DNA of 64,000 nucleotides, from positions 1,838,001 through 1,902,000 of the forward strand of contig NZ_CP091430.1 in NCBI RefSeq assembly GCF_024734895.1, in the 5' to 3' direction. Source of the stretch: Paenibacillus spongiae (GTDB lineage Bacteria; Bacillota; Bacilli; Paenibacillales; Paenibacillaceae). Shown here one piece after another: positions 16,882-25,652 of this stretch. The position numbers were made by a program, and so were the translations under genes. The notes under the pieces are model-generated. The model was not told the DNA's origin. It ran no database searches and saw only the letters and a list, made by a program, of their open reading frames with translations. Every line of letters starts with the position of its first letter. Positions within the stretch are counted from its first letter, which is position 1.

Positions 16882-19449
16882 GTGACGGCATATTGGAAAC
16901 ACATTCTAACCGTATCAACCCTGTTTGTTATTATTGCTGCGGTTATCGTCTATGGAACCGTCCTCGCTCCGGATCCGATCCGCTCCGGCAGCCTGCCTGC
17001 GGCGGGTAAGGATCCAGCCGCGCAGAAGAGCATACCGGTTTTTGACGAATCGGGTACGGCCGCGCCGTCTGATCTGCAGCCTCCGGCAGGCATGGATCCT
17101 GTACTGGAGAACGGGACGCTCCGGTTATTCATGAACAAGCAGACAACTGAAGTGGCGGTATTGGATAAACGAAGCGGCCAAATATGGAGATCGAATCCGG
17201 CTGACCGCGAGAAGGATCCGCTGGCAACACCGCAAATTCTGTCCAATCTATCTTCCCAGCTGCAGCTCGTCTACTTGGTCCGGAACAATCAGACGCAGAG
17301 CTATGACAGCTATACGGACAGCGTTCAGTATAAACAATTCGATATCGAGCAATCGGACAGCAGCGTTACGGTAACCTACCGGTTCGGGAGCACGGAGAAA
17401 GGAATCGAATCGATCCCGCAAAAAATCAGTAAAGCAAGATTCGAAGAGAAACTGATGAACAAGCTGAACGATGAAGGCGATAAGGAAGAGCTCGACGCCC
17501 GGTTCAAGCTGAACAAGGAGACGCAAATTTACGAGCGGCGGGAAATTCCGAAGGCTGCCCTCAAGCGGCTGATTGCGCTGTTTGAATTAGCGGGCTATAC
17601 CGAGGAGGATTTGGCCGCGGACAATCAAGAAAACGGCGTGGAAGCGTCCGATGAAGGCGGAGGCGCCGCCAAATTTACCGTTCCGCTGCAATATTCGCTC
17701 GATGGCGACAGTTTGATCGCCTCGGTCGATACGACCAAGATTGAAGACGGCAAGCCGTATCGCATTCATTCGATCGGGCTGCTCGGCAGCTTCGGGGCAA
17801 TGGGGCTGAGCGATCAAGGCTACATGCTTGTGCCCGACGGTTCGGGAGCGCTCATTAACCTGAACAACGGAAAGCTGCTGTCCCAGCCGCTGATCCTCCC
17901 GATCTATGGCGACGATGGGTCGATGAGCAAGACGGAGAAGGCCGTAACGGTCGAATCGAGCCGGCTGCCGGTATTCGGAATGAAACGCAGCGATGCCGCA
18001 TTGTTCGGCATTATCGAGGATGGCGAGGCATTGGCCAAATTGACGGCGGATATTAGCGGCCGGCTGCATCAATACAACACGGTGAGCAGCGTCTTTACCG
18101 TATTGCCCAAAGATGTCGTACAGCTGAGCAATACGGAGCAAACGATCCGGACGCCTAATCGGATGTATCAAGGCAAGCTGCAAATCCGGTACGGCTTTCT
18201 TAACGGCGAGAAGGCGGATTATTCCAGCATGGCTGCGTATTACCGCCATTATCTCGAACAGAAATACGGCATGAAGACGATGCAGGCGAAGGGAGATGCC
18301 CCGTTCTACCTGGAGCTGCTCGGCAGCATGTCCAAGCCGGACAGTCTGCTCGGAATTCCTTACGATACGCAGGAGCCTTTAACCGATTTCGCACAGGCCA
18401 ATAAGCTGCTGGACAGTCTGAACGCCCAGGACATCCGCAATATAAGAGTCAGCTATAACGGCTGGTTTAACGGCGGGCTGGAGCATCGCATTCCGACCAA
18501 GGTCAGGCACGAAAGCGTCCTCGGCACCCGCAAGGAATGGAAAGCGCTTGCCGAGCGGCTGAAGCAGGACGGCGGCGGTTTGTATCCCGATGTTTCCTTC
18601 CTTCGGGTATACCGCAAGTCGGGCTACAGCCCTTCCCGGGATGCCGCGCAGTTCCTGTCGCGGAGAATTACGAAGATCTATACGTACGATCTGGCCACCT
18701 ATCAGAAGAACTATGACCTGTTCTCGCATTATAACTTGTCTCCGAATAAGCTCGGCGGTCTTATCGACGAGTTTCTGGAGGATTACCGGGACTATAATCC
18801 GGGCGCCCTGTCCCTGCACGACCTGGGCGAGGAAGTCAATTCGGACTTTACGGTCGGGGAAACGGTCGACAGGCAGCTTGCGGTACGAACCATAACCGCC
18901 GAGGCCGGACGGCTTAAGGAGGAAGCGCCGGAGCTGATGGTCAGCGGGGGCAATGCGTTCGTGCTGCCTTATGCCAGCCAACTGCTCCATGTGCCGCTGG
19001 AGAGCAACCGTTATCAGCTGGCGGACGAATCGATTCCGTTCTATCAGATGGTGCTGCACGGATATGTCGATTATGCCGGCAAGCCGTTCAATTATAACGA
19101 CGATCAGAATATCCGCAAGTCGGTGCTGAAATCGCTCGAGACGGGATCGAATGTCTTTTACAGATGGATGTACAAGGATCCGGCTTCGATCAATCCCAAT
19201 ATTTATAAGGAGCTGTATGCGACCTATTACAAGGATTGGATGGATGAAGCGCAGCAAATCTACCGCGAGGTGAACGGCATTCTGAAGCAGGTCCGGGGGC
19301 AGCGCATGATCAAGCACGAGAAGCTGGATGAAGGCGTCTACGAGACGACTTACGAGAACGGTCTGTCCGTTATCGTCAATTACGGTTATGAAGCGGTTAC
19401 GGTCGACGGCGAAACGATTGAAGCCGAGCACTATAAGGTGAAGGGGTGA
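16882..19449 (+). CDS. DUF5696 membrane-anchored extracellular protein
   Basis: This 855-residue protein has one N-terminal membrane segment (about 7-27) and a large outside domain that I recognise as DUF5696. The frame is open far upstream inside the previous gene, but GTG 16882 follows GGAGGGGTG closely and gives a sensible signal anchor. GTG 16873, which overlaps the previous stop, is too near that site. Visible blocks include NKQTTEVAVLDKRSGQIW, GYMLVPDGSGALINLNNGK and a barrel-like middle with 'IRNIRVSYNGW'. The fold may be a TIM-barrel hydrolase, which is inference. It is followed seven bases later by the second permease pair. Confidence 0.75.
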   Translation: MTAYWKHILTVSTLFVIIAAVIVYGTVLAPDPIRSGSLPAAGKDPAAQKSIPVFDESGTAAPSDLQPPAGMDPVLENGTLRLFMNKQTTEVAVLDKRSGQIWRSNPADREKDPLATPQILSNLSSQLQLVYLVRNNQTQSYDSYTDSVQYKQFDIEQSDSSVTVTYRFGSTEKGIESIPQKISKARFEEKLMNKLNDEGDKEELDARFKLNKETQIYERREIPKAALKRLIALFELAGYTEEDLAADNQENGVEASDEGGGAAKFTVPLQYSLDGDSLIASVDTTKIEDGKPYRIHSIGLLGSFGAMGLSDQGYMLVPDGSGALINLNNGKLLSQPLILPIYGDDGSMSKTEKAVTVESSRLPVFGMKRSDAALFGIIEDGEALAKLTADISGRLHQYNTVSSVFTVLPKDVVQLSNTEQTIRTPNRMYQGKLQIRYGFLNGEKADYSSMAAYYRHYLEQKYGMKTMQAKGDAPFYLELLGSMSKPDSLLGIPYDTQEPLTDFAQANKLLDSLNAQDIRNIRVSYNGWFNGGLEHRIPTKVRHESVLGTRKEWKALAERLKQDGGGLYPDVSFLRVYRKSGYSPSRDAAQFLSRRITKIYTYDLATYQKNYDLFSHYNLSPNKLGGLIDEFLEDYRDYNPGALSLHDLGEEVNSDFTVGETVDRQLAVRTITAEAGRLKEEAPELMVSGGNAFVLPYASQLLHVPLESNRYQLADESIPFYQMVLHGYVDYAGKPFNYNDDQNIRKSVLKSLETGSNVFYRWMYKDPASINPNIYKELYATYYKDWMDEAQQIYREVNGILKQVRGQRMIKHEKLDEGVYETTYENGLSVIVNYGYEAVTVDGETIEAEHYKVKG

Positions 19450-19456
19450 ATCGCAC

Positions 19457-20359
19457 ATGGCAAAGAAACGTCTGCTCAGCCTGGAGAGGAAAAAATCGAT
19501 ATTTGGCGTGTTGTTTATTTCCCCGTGGATAATCGGATTCTTGCTATTGATGGCCGTCCCCTTATACCAGTCGATCCGGTTCAGCTTCAGCGAATTGACC
19601 ATTAACGCGACAGGCTACTCGCTTGAATACGTCGGATGGGCTAATTTCAATAAAGCGTTCTTCGTCGATACCTGGTTTAACCGGAGCTTGACGGAAGCGG
19701 TGACGAAGATGCTGCTGAACGTGCCGCTGATCATTTTCTTCAGTTTGTTCACGGCGACGCTGCTCTCGCAAAAATTCCGGGGACGGATGCTGACGCGGTC
19801 GATCATCTTCCTCCCCGTCGTGATGGCGTCGGGGGTCATCGCGGGCCTGGACGGCAGCAACTATTTGGCATCCATGATGGGCGAGGCCGCTAACGACATG
19901 GAAGGAAACTATACCGGCCTTAGCGGCTTCGACCTGATTCCTTTTCTGCTGGATGCCGGCATGAGCCGATCCGTCGTTTTCTATTTTGCCGGGGCGGTCG
20001 ACCGGATCTATCAGATCGTGACGTCTTCCGGCGTCCAGATTCTCATTTTCCTGGCGGGGATTCAGTCGATTTCGCCGTCCTTGTACGAAGCCTCCAAGAT
20101 GGAGGGAGCGACAGGGTATGAATCGTTCTGGAAAATTACGTTCCCGATGATGACGCCGCTTATATTAACGAACACGGTATATTCGATCGTCGACTCGTTC
20201 TACAAGAACAATGTTACGAACTACATCAAGGACATTGCGTTCCGGCAGTTGAATTTCGGTTTAAGCTCGGCGATGTCCTGGGCGTATTTTGTCTTGATCT
20301 CGATCATTCTGCTGATCTCGACAACCATCATTTCCAAGCGGGTGTTCTACTATGATTAG
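19457..20359 (+). CDS. Sugar ABC transporter permease (second pair, subunit 1)
   Basis: This 300-residue UgpA/LacF-type inner-membrane permease has six predicted segments and an EAA loop near residue 211 (EASKMEGATGYESFW). The gene starts seven bases after the DUF5696 stop, so the two are co-transcribed. It is clearly diverged from the first permease pair. It may pair with the lipoprotein receptor at 8446. Confidence 0.9.
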   Translation: MAKKRLLSLERKKSIFGVLFISPWIIGFLLLMAVPLYQSIRFSFSELTINATGYSLEYVGWANFNKAFFVDTWFNRSLTEAVTKMLLNVPLIIFFSLFTATLLSQKFRGRMLTRSIIFLPVVMASGVIAGLDGSNYLASMMGEAANDMEGNYTGLSGFDLIPFLLDAGMSRSVVFYFAGAVDRIYQIVTSSGVQILIFLAGIQSISPSLYEASKMEGATGYESFWKITFPMMTPLILTNTVYSIVDSFYKNNVTNYIKDIAFRQLNFGLSSAMSWAYFVLISIILLISTTIISKRVFYYD

Positions 20360-20373
20360 GCGGGAGGATACGT

Positions 20374-21354
20374 ATGAAAGCAGCAACCCCTAACCGCGGC
20401 GCTTCAGCCGCCGCCACTGTGAGAGAGTGGAACAGCAGCTACCGGCCGGTCGATAAAGTGAAAAATGTGCTGTGGATTATAGTCCGAAGCTTTCTTCTGT
20501 TCGGGATCTGCTTCATCATTATTTACCCGATTCTGACCAAATTGTCGATCGCCTTCAAGGATCGCGCCGATATCTTCGATTCGACGATCGTCTGGATCCC
20601 CCGGCACTTTACGATGGACAATATTTACAAGGCGATCGAGCTGCTGGATTATTTCGAGGCCGTGACGAACACCTTCATTCTGAGCGCCGGAACGGCTGTG
20701 CTCCAAGTCATCTCTTGCGCGCTGGCGGGTTACGGATTTGCGAGATTGAAGTTTAAGGGCAGCAGCATCGTGTTTGCGCTGGTCGTATTCACGATCGTGA
20801 TTCCGCCGCAAACGATTATGGCGCCGACCTATCTGCATTTCCGCTTCTTCGACGTATTCGGGCTGTACGGCCTGTTCACCGGCAAACCGGGCGTGAACCT
20901 GCTGGAAAGCTACTGGCCGTTCTTCATATCGTCGGCGACGGCGATGGGGATGAAGAACGGGCTGTACATCTATATATTCCGGCAATTTTTCCGGGGGCTT
21001 CCGAAGGAGCTCGAGGAAGCCGCCTATGTGGACGGAGCGGGAATCATGAAGTCGTTCTTCAAAGTCATGCTGCCCAATGCGATCCCGGCGATGGCTACCG
21101 TTGCGCTGTTCTCCTTCGTATGGCAGTGGAACGATGACTATTTCACCAACTTGTATATGGCCAATTCCGTCGTCTTGTCAAAAATGCTGTACATTCTCCC
21201 ATCCAACCTCTTGGCCATCCGGGATGAGTACTCCTATGTATCCTTGCTTATCAATACCGCGACGCTTCTCGCTATTGCGCCGATCTTCCTGCTGTACCTG
21301 TTCGCGCAGCGCTATTTCGTCGAAAGCGTAGAGCGGACAGGGCTTGTGGGCTAA
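20374..21354 (+). CDS. Carbohydrate ABC transporter permease (second pair, subunit 2)
   Basis: This 326-residue MalG/UgpE-type permease carries an EAA loop near residue 214 (EEAAYVDGAGIMKSFF). A Ser/Ala-rich cytosolic N-terminal extension of about 35 residues precedes the first membrane segment. The start ATG follows GGGAGG. The gene is 14 bases after its partner. Like the first pair it lacks a dedicated ATPase, which fits the MsmX-type shared ATPase known in Bacillus. Confidence 0.9.
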   Translation: MKAATPNRGASAAATVREWNSSYRPVDKVKNVLWIIVRSFLLFGICFIIIYPILTKLSIAFKDRADIFDSTIVWIPRHFTMDNIYKAIELLDYFEAVTNTFILSAGTAVLQVISCALAGYGFARLKFKGSSIVFALVVFTIVIPPQTIMAPTYLHFRFFDVFGLYGLFTGKPGVNLLESYWPFFISSATAMGMKNGLYIYIFRQFFRGLPKELEEAAYVDGAGIMKSFFKVMLPNAIPAMATVALFSFVWQWNDDYFTNLYMANSVVLSKMLYILPSNLLAIRDEYSYVSLLINTATLLAIAPIFLLYLFAQRYFVESVERTGLVG

Positions 21355-21387
21355 GATGATCTTTCTACAGACGAAGGAGTGGAACGG

Positions 21388-22101
21388 ATGGAAACCGCAC
21401 TCATTAATCGATTAAAGGCGGGATGTATCGTATCCTGCCAAGCCTTGAAGCACGAGCCGTTATTCGGCTCGGACATGATGGCGGCCATGGCCGTCGCCGC
21501 CGAGGAGGGCGGGGCCGTCGCCATTCGCGCCAATACGCCGAAGGACATCGAAGTGATTAAGAATCGCTGCTCGCTGCCGGTCATCGGATTGTACAAACGA
21601 ATCTACGACAACTCCGACATTTACATTACGCCGACGATGACCGAAGTCGAGCAAATCGTATCCGCCGGCGCCGATTTCGTCGCCGTGGATGCGACCGCAA
21701 GAACGAGGCCGGACGGTCTTGCCCTGGAGGAGTTCATTCGCTCGCTGCGCGAACGATTCCCTTCGGTCGCCATCGTAGCGGATGTATCCACCTTCGAGGA
21801 AGGCGTCCGCATGATGGATTTGCAAGCCGATCTGGTGTCCACCACCTTGTCCGGCTATACGTCCTACAGCCTGCAGCAGCAGGAGCCGGATTTCGAGCTG
21901 GTGCGGCGGCTGGCCGGCTTGAAGCGGGTGCCCGTATTGGCAGAAGGCCGCATCTGGACGGCAGGCGATTGCCTTCGCTGCTTTGAAGCGGGCGCGCATG
22001 CCGTTGTGATCGGAACGGCGATTACACGGCCGCAGGAGATTACGAAGCGGTTTGTAGAAGCCATCCGGCACCGAGGGGAGGTGGATATGAACGCGCACTA
22101 G
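21388..22101 (+). CDS. nanE: N-acetylmannosamine-6-phosphate 2-epimerase
   Basis: This 237-residue cytosolic TIM-barrel enzyme should interconvert ManNAc-6-phosphate and GlcNAc-6-phosphate (EC 5.1.3.9). Family blocks seen are AIRANTPKDI, LPVIGLYKR, FVAVDATARTRPDG, LVSTTLSGYT, VLAEGRIWT and AVVIGTAITRP. ATG 21388 is eight bases after AAGGAG, while the GTG at 21379 overlaps that site. No nanA lyase or ManNAc kinase is nearby, so the ManNAc-6-P may come from a substrate other than sialic acid. It is the clearest clue to the sugar handled by this cluster. Confidence 0.88.
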   Translation: METALINRLKAGCIVSCQALKHEPLFGSDMMAAMAVAAEEGGAVAIRANTPKDIEVIKNRCSLPVIGLYKRIYDNSDIYITPTMTEVEQIVSAGADFVAVDATARTRPDGLALEEFIRSLRERFPSVAIVADVSTFEEGVRMMDLQADLVSTTLSGYTSYSLQQQEPDFELVRRLAGLKRVPVLAEGRIWTAGDCLRCFEAGAHAVVIGTAITRPQEITKRFVEAIRHRGEVDMNAH

Positions 22102-22169
22102 GTGCGCGAGCCGGACGTTAAGAATGTGGAAGCATGAAATAAACCATTTGAATCTGAGGAGGTAATTTG

Positions 22170-23825
22170 ATGGTTTCTGTAAGGAAAGGACTTACCCTCA
22201 TGTTAACAGTCGTTATGCTGCTTGCGCTTGCTTCGACTGCGCTGGCCAAGAAGGACGCGGAAAGCCCCAGAAATCTGGCCTCAGGCTTAAGCTATCAATT
22301 GTCGGAGGATCCTTACGAGTCCTATCCGGATTCCGGTAACGAGCTGACCGATGGCGTGAACGGGTCGTTAGACTTTATGGACCCGGCTTGGCAGGGCCAT
22401 CTTCGAGGACTTACGCGGGAAGTTGTCTTTGACTTGCAGGATTATCAATCGATTCATGCCGTGAAGGCGCATTTCATTCAGGATACGGGAGTCGGCATCT
22501 TCTACCCGAATGCGGTCTCGATGTATGTGTCCGATGACGGGGTGAATTGGGCGCCGCTGAAGGACATGAATTCCGCTATCCCGCTCTGGTCGCCGGGTCC
22601 GGCAACGGATCAGAATTTTGTCTGGGACATTGCGGAAGACGGCCTGCCGAAAGACAATAAGAATGCGCAGGCGGTCTATACGCGGTATGTCAAAATAACG
22701 TTTATGACCCAGGTGTGGACCTTCATCGACGAAATCGAAATTTGGGGCGTCGACGGCAAAGCGAAGCATGCCGTCAAGCTGAAGCCGGAGCAGCCGGCTT
22801 ATCTGCAGCCGGGCAAAGCGACGGACGGCATCCGCAATCTGGCGCTGCTGTATAATGGACACTATGACAGCGGAGCGGGAGACTGGACGAAGGACAACAT
22901 TATCCCGTACATTAGCTATATAGACGGTCAAGGCGAGCCTGTCGACTGGTTCTACGATGGCGTGCTGTATCTTGGTTTGCGGACGCAGGACGGACAGCGG
23001 GATTTCGGCATCAATGCGAAATTCGCGGATTGGCAGTGGTATCTGGACAAGACATTTGCGGCGCAAGGCGACATGTGGCAGCTCAACGAAGCCGCCAAGG
23101 AGGTCGCGGGCAAGCTGGGCGAGGCCAAGCATAAGGTGAAGGTCGTGCTGATGGTTCCGAACCCGGGCGATGCGGTAGGGGAATTCGGGGACGTGGACGG
23201 CGACGGCGTTATGGAGAATTTCAATCCGGACCAGGTTGGCATGGAATCGGCTTATCTGGATAAGCAGAAAGCCGTGACATGGTATATGAACCAGGTCAAG
23301 CAGCGCTGGGCGGAGAAGAACTACTCCAATCTGGAATTGTCCGGCATGTATTGGCTGAACGAAGGCGCCGATCTGTACGATGCCAACGATAAGAAAATTA
23401 TCCAGTACACGAGCGGGCTCGTGCATCAGGAGAAACAGAAGTTTTTCTGGATCCCCTATTTCTACGGCGGCGGCATCTTTGCTTGGGAGGAGCTGGGCTT
23501 TGACGCTGTAGCGTACCAGCCGAACTTCTTCTTCGACGAAATGGACCCTTCGCGCATCCAAGCTGCGGCGGAGCTGGCGAAGCAGTATGGCATCGGCGTG
23601 GAGATGGAGCTGGATGAACGGATGAATACCGATCCGGTGTTCAAGGAACGGTACATCCATTATTTGAACGGAGGGGTCGACTACGGTTATATGACAGGCG
23701 CGTACAAAGCTCATTATCAAGGCAACACAGCCCTGCTGGACAGCGCGAGAAGCCAAGACCCGGCCGTTCGCGAGAATTACGATCTGATGTACCAATTTGT
23801 CAAGGGAACATACGTCAAGCAGTAA
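22170..23825 (+). CDS. Secreted DUF4855 protein with N-terminal discoidin-like domain
   Basis: This 551-residue exported protein starts at ATG 22170, after GAGGAGG. A signal peptide ends near residue 26. Residues 35-205 resemble a discoidin (F5/8 type C) glycan-binding domain (ELTDGVNGS, YTRYVKITFMTQVWTFIDEIEIW). Residues 220-545 are DUF4855, parallel to the protein at 5307: LALLYNGHY, IIPYISYID, WQWYLDKTF, KVVLMVPNPG and LSGMYWLNEGAD. The two paralogues share the core but carry different accessory modules, as expected for enzymes or binders acting on the same polymer in different contexts. Confidence 0.82.
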   Translation: MVSVRKGLTLMLTVVMLLALASTALAKKDAESPRNLASGLSYQLSEDPYESYPDSGNELTDGVNGSLDFMDPAWQGHLRGLTREVVFDLQDYQSIHAVKAHFIQDTGVGIFYPNAVSMYVSDDGVNWAPLKDMNSAIPLWSPGPATDQNFVWDIAEDGLPKDNKNAQAVYTRYVKITFMTQVWTFIDEIEIWGVDGKAKHAVKLKPEQPAYLQPGKATDGIRNLALLYNGHYDSGAGDWTKDNIIPYISYIDGQGEPVDWFYDGVLYLGLRTQDGQRDFGINAKFADWQWYLDKTFAAQGDMWQLNEAAKEVAGKLGEAKHKVKVVLMVPNPGDAVGEFGDVDGDGVMENFNPDQVGMESAYLDKQKAVTWYMNQVKQRWAEKNYSNLELSGMYWLNEGADLYDANDKKIIQYTSGLVHQEKQKFFWIPYFYGGGIFAWEELGFDAVAYQPNFFFDEMDPSRIQAAAELAKQYGIGVEMELDERMNTDPVFKERYIHYLNGGVDYGYMTGAYKAHYQGNTALLDSARSQDPAVRENYDLMYQFVKGTYVKQ

Positions 23826-23893
23826 TGAAGGATGCAGCCGCCACTCTAGTCCAGTCCAACTAATCTTGGAAACATGCGAGGTGAGTGATACGT

Positions 23894-24739
23894 ATGGCCG
23901 GAATCCGGTTTTTCTCAGCAAAGTTTGAAATGCGGGAGAATATGTCTTGCAAGCTGTATAAAATCGATGAGACATTCGGAAGTATTGAACTGCCTCATGC
24001 TCATGATTATGTGCAAATCTGGTATGTGAGCAAGGGAACGTTCAAACACATCATTCAAGGCCGTGAGTACACTATGATGAAGGGAAGCATGTTTGTCGTT
24101 CCGCCCTATGCCGTGCACAGCTTTGAATTCGACACCGACAAGCTGGAAATCTACGGGTGCGAATTTCAGCCGGAATTTATCGACTATCCGTTCCGGATAA
24201 GCCAACTGAACGAAATACCGAAATTGCCGTTATCGGGCGCTAATGTACACCGGATTCAAACGCTATTTCAAGATATGGTGGAGGAGTACGAGGGATTCAA
24301 GGACTATTACGAATTTGTGCTGAAAGGCAGCTTGCTCAAGCTGTTGTCCTACATTATCCGGGAAACCGGGCAGAATAATGCCTCCCTGCAGGAGGATAAG
24401 TCAGGCAAGTATTGGCCCAATATTAATCGGGCGGTTGAATATATCCAGAAGCATTACGACGAAGAAATCCGGTTGGAGCACATTTGCAAATATTCCAAAA
24501 TATCAAAAACGTATTTTTGCCATTTGTTTAAATCGTTTACCGGAAAAACGTTCAACGATTACTTAAACGACGTGCGAATCAATAAATCGACCGAATTTCT
24601 GCTCCGGTCCGACTTGACCGTGACCGATGTGTGCTATGGCGTCGGTTTTAACGATTTGACTTATTTTTCGAAGACGTTCAAGAAGTACACCGGCGTATCG
24701 CCATCCATCTACAAGAAGAATGCCCAAAGCACCGGGTAG
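23894..24739 (+). CDS. AraC-family transcriptional regulator
   Basis: This 281-residue regulator has an N-terminal cupin sensor domain (LPHAHDYVQIWYVSKG, FVVPPYAVHSFEF) and a C-terminal pair of helix-turn-helix motifs at about 174-277, with the AraC signature DVCYGVGFNDLTYFSKTFKKYTG. I chose ATG 23894, ten bases after GAGGTG. It closes the glycan cluster in the same orientation and is the likely local activator that senses the imported sugar. Confidence 0.9.
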   Translation: MAGIRFFSAKFEMRENMSCKLYKIDETFGSIELPHAHDYVQIWYVSKGTFKHIIQGREYTMMKGSMFVVPPYAVHSFEFDTDKLEIYGCEFQPEFIDYPFRISQLNEIPKLPLSGANVHRIQTLFQDMVEEYEGFKDYYEFVLKGSLLKLLSYIIRETGQNNASLQEDKSGKYWPNINRAVEYIQKHYDEEIRLEHICKYSKISKTYFCHLFKSFTGKTFNDYLNDVRINKSTEFLLRSDLTVTDVCYGVGFNDLTYFSKTFKKYTGVSPSIYKKNAQSTG

Positions 24740-24752
24740 CTCCCAATCCTAC

Positions 24753-24785
24753 AAGAATCACCCATTCATGCGATGGGTGATTCTT
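24753..24785 (+). terminator. Perfect hairpin after the AraC gene
   Basis: A 13-bp perfect stem (arms 24753-24765 and 24773-24785, 7-base loop) lies 14 bases after the stop. The T run is poor, so termination is plausible but not certain. Confidence 0.45.
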
Positions 24786-25625
24786 GCTGTGAAACGATAC
24801 CGGGATGCCGCCGGAGCAGCTATCTCCCGCCTCTGATAGCGTCTTTACTTCCATATATCCTGTCGAAACCTGATTTGCCGTAATGTAAATATTTGGTAAG
24901 TGTTAGAGAGGGATGTCGAAGTGGCCAGGACGTTTGTCACCGGCATTTTATTTCATCTCTACTCGTGATATCGTTAGGGCACAAGGAAGGACAGCACTCA
25001 AATATCGAACCCGTTCAGGGTTGAAATTGTAAGATAGCTTGTACAACAACAAGTGGAATCCGACTGCTGTTCGATTTAACAGGGAACGGACTTGAGATCC
25101 GTTAATGTATTATTCAAGGTCGTTTTGCGAGTGTTGCGGACATGAGAGTCTTTATTTGTGCCATAATGCCCCTAAATGGATGGGGCTGGGGCGCATAACG
25201 GCTTTGGTGTCCGCTGCTGTCGTAAATCGGCCTATATTCAGCGAATAGCGAATCCTATGTCCATATAATACGTGCAGTAGCTCCAATAACTACGCAGTAC
25301 TCACACACTAACGGTAAGAAGCTTGGAAACGTCCACGGCGGCAATCTCGGAGCATTCTTAGTGTGGACAATCACAAGGGGAGGAATGACGGGGGATCAGC
25401 TTTCATGCAGCGCCGCTGACCAAGCAGCCGTTATTCGACATTGTCATCCTATTCACCCGATAAATAGTGTCGTCTGCGGGTCCCCTGTGAGAAGTTCTAT
25501 TGACTATTTTGATATACCATCTATTATTCATTATATAGGCGGGTTTCTCCCGATAATCTATGATGGACATGCCCTATAATAGAGCATCATGATAGTTATC
25601 CATGCGAGACTACTAGCGTATTAAG
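24786..25625. other. Gene-free region with degenerate internal repeats
   Basis: No coding region with a ribosome site is seen in this 840-base stretch. The 72-codon open frame at 25361-25579 has no family resemblance. Three related phrases occur at 25087-25106, 25137-25156 and 25199-25218 (CGGACTTGAGATCCGTTAAT, CGGACATGAGAGTCTTTATT, CGGCTTTGGTGTCCGCTGCT), so part of it looks like a decayed intergenic repeat. TATAAT at 25575-25580 may be the -10 box for the MFS gene. Confidence 0.4.
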
Positions 25626-25652
25626 TCATTGGAGAAGGGCAGAGGATGGATA

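Noticed and set aside
22368..23975. 535-codon open frame on the minus strand
   Set aside because: It is antisense to the second DUF4855 gene, has no ribosome site or family resemblance, and arises from the high-GC codon pattern of the real gene.
24997..25060. Possible CRISPR-like or riboswitch sequence
   Set aside because: No repetition of the candidate segment and no recognisable aptamer layout.
25361..25579. 72-codon ORF in the large gap
   Set aside because: No resemblance to any family, odd composition, and it overlaps a likely promoter region. GGGGAGG lies inside rather than before it.
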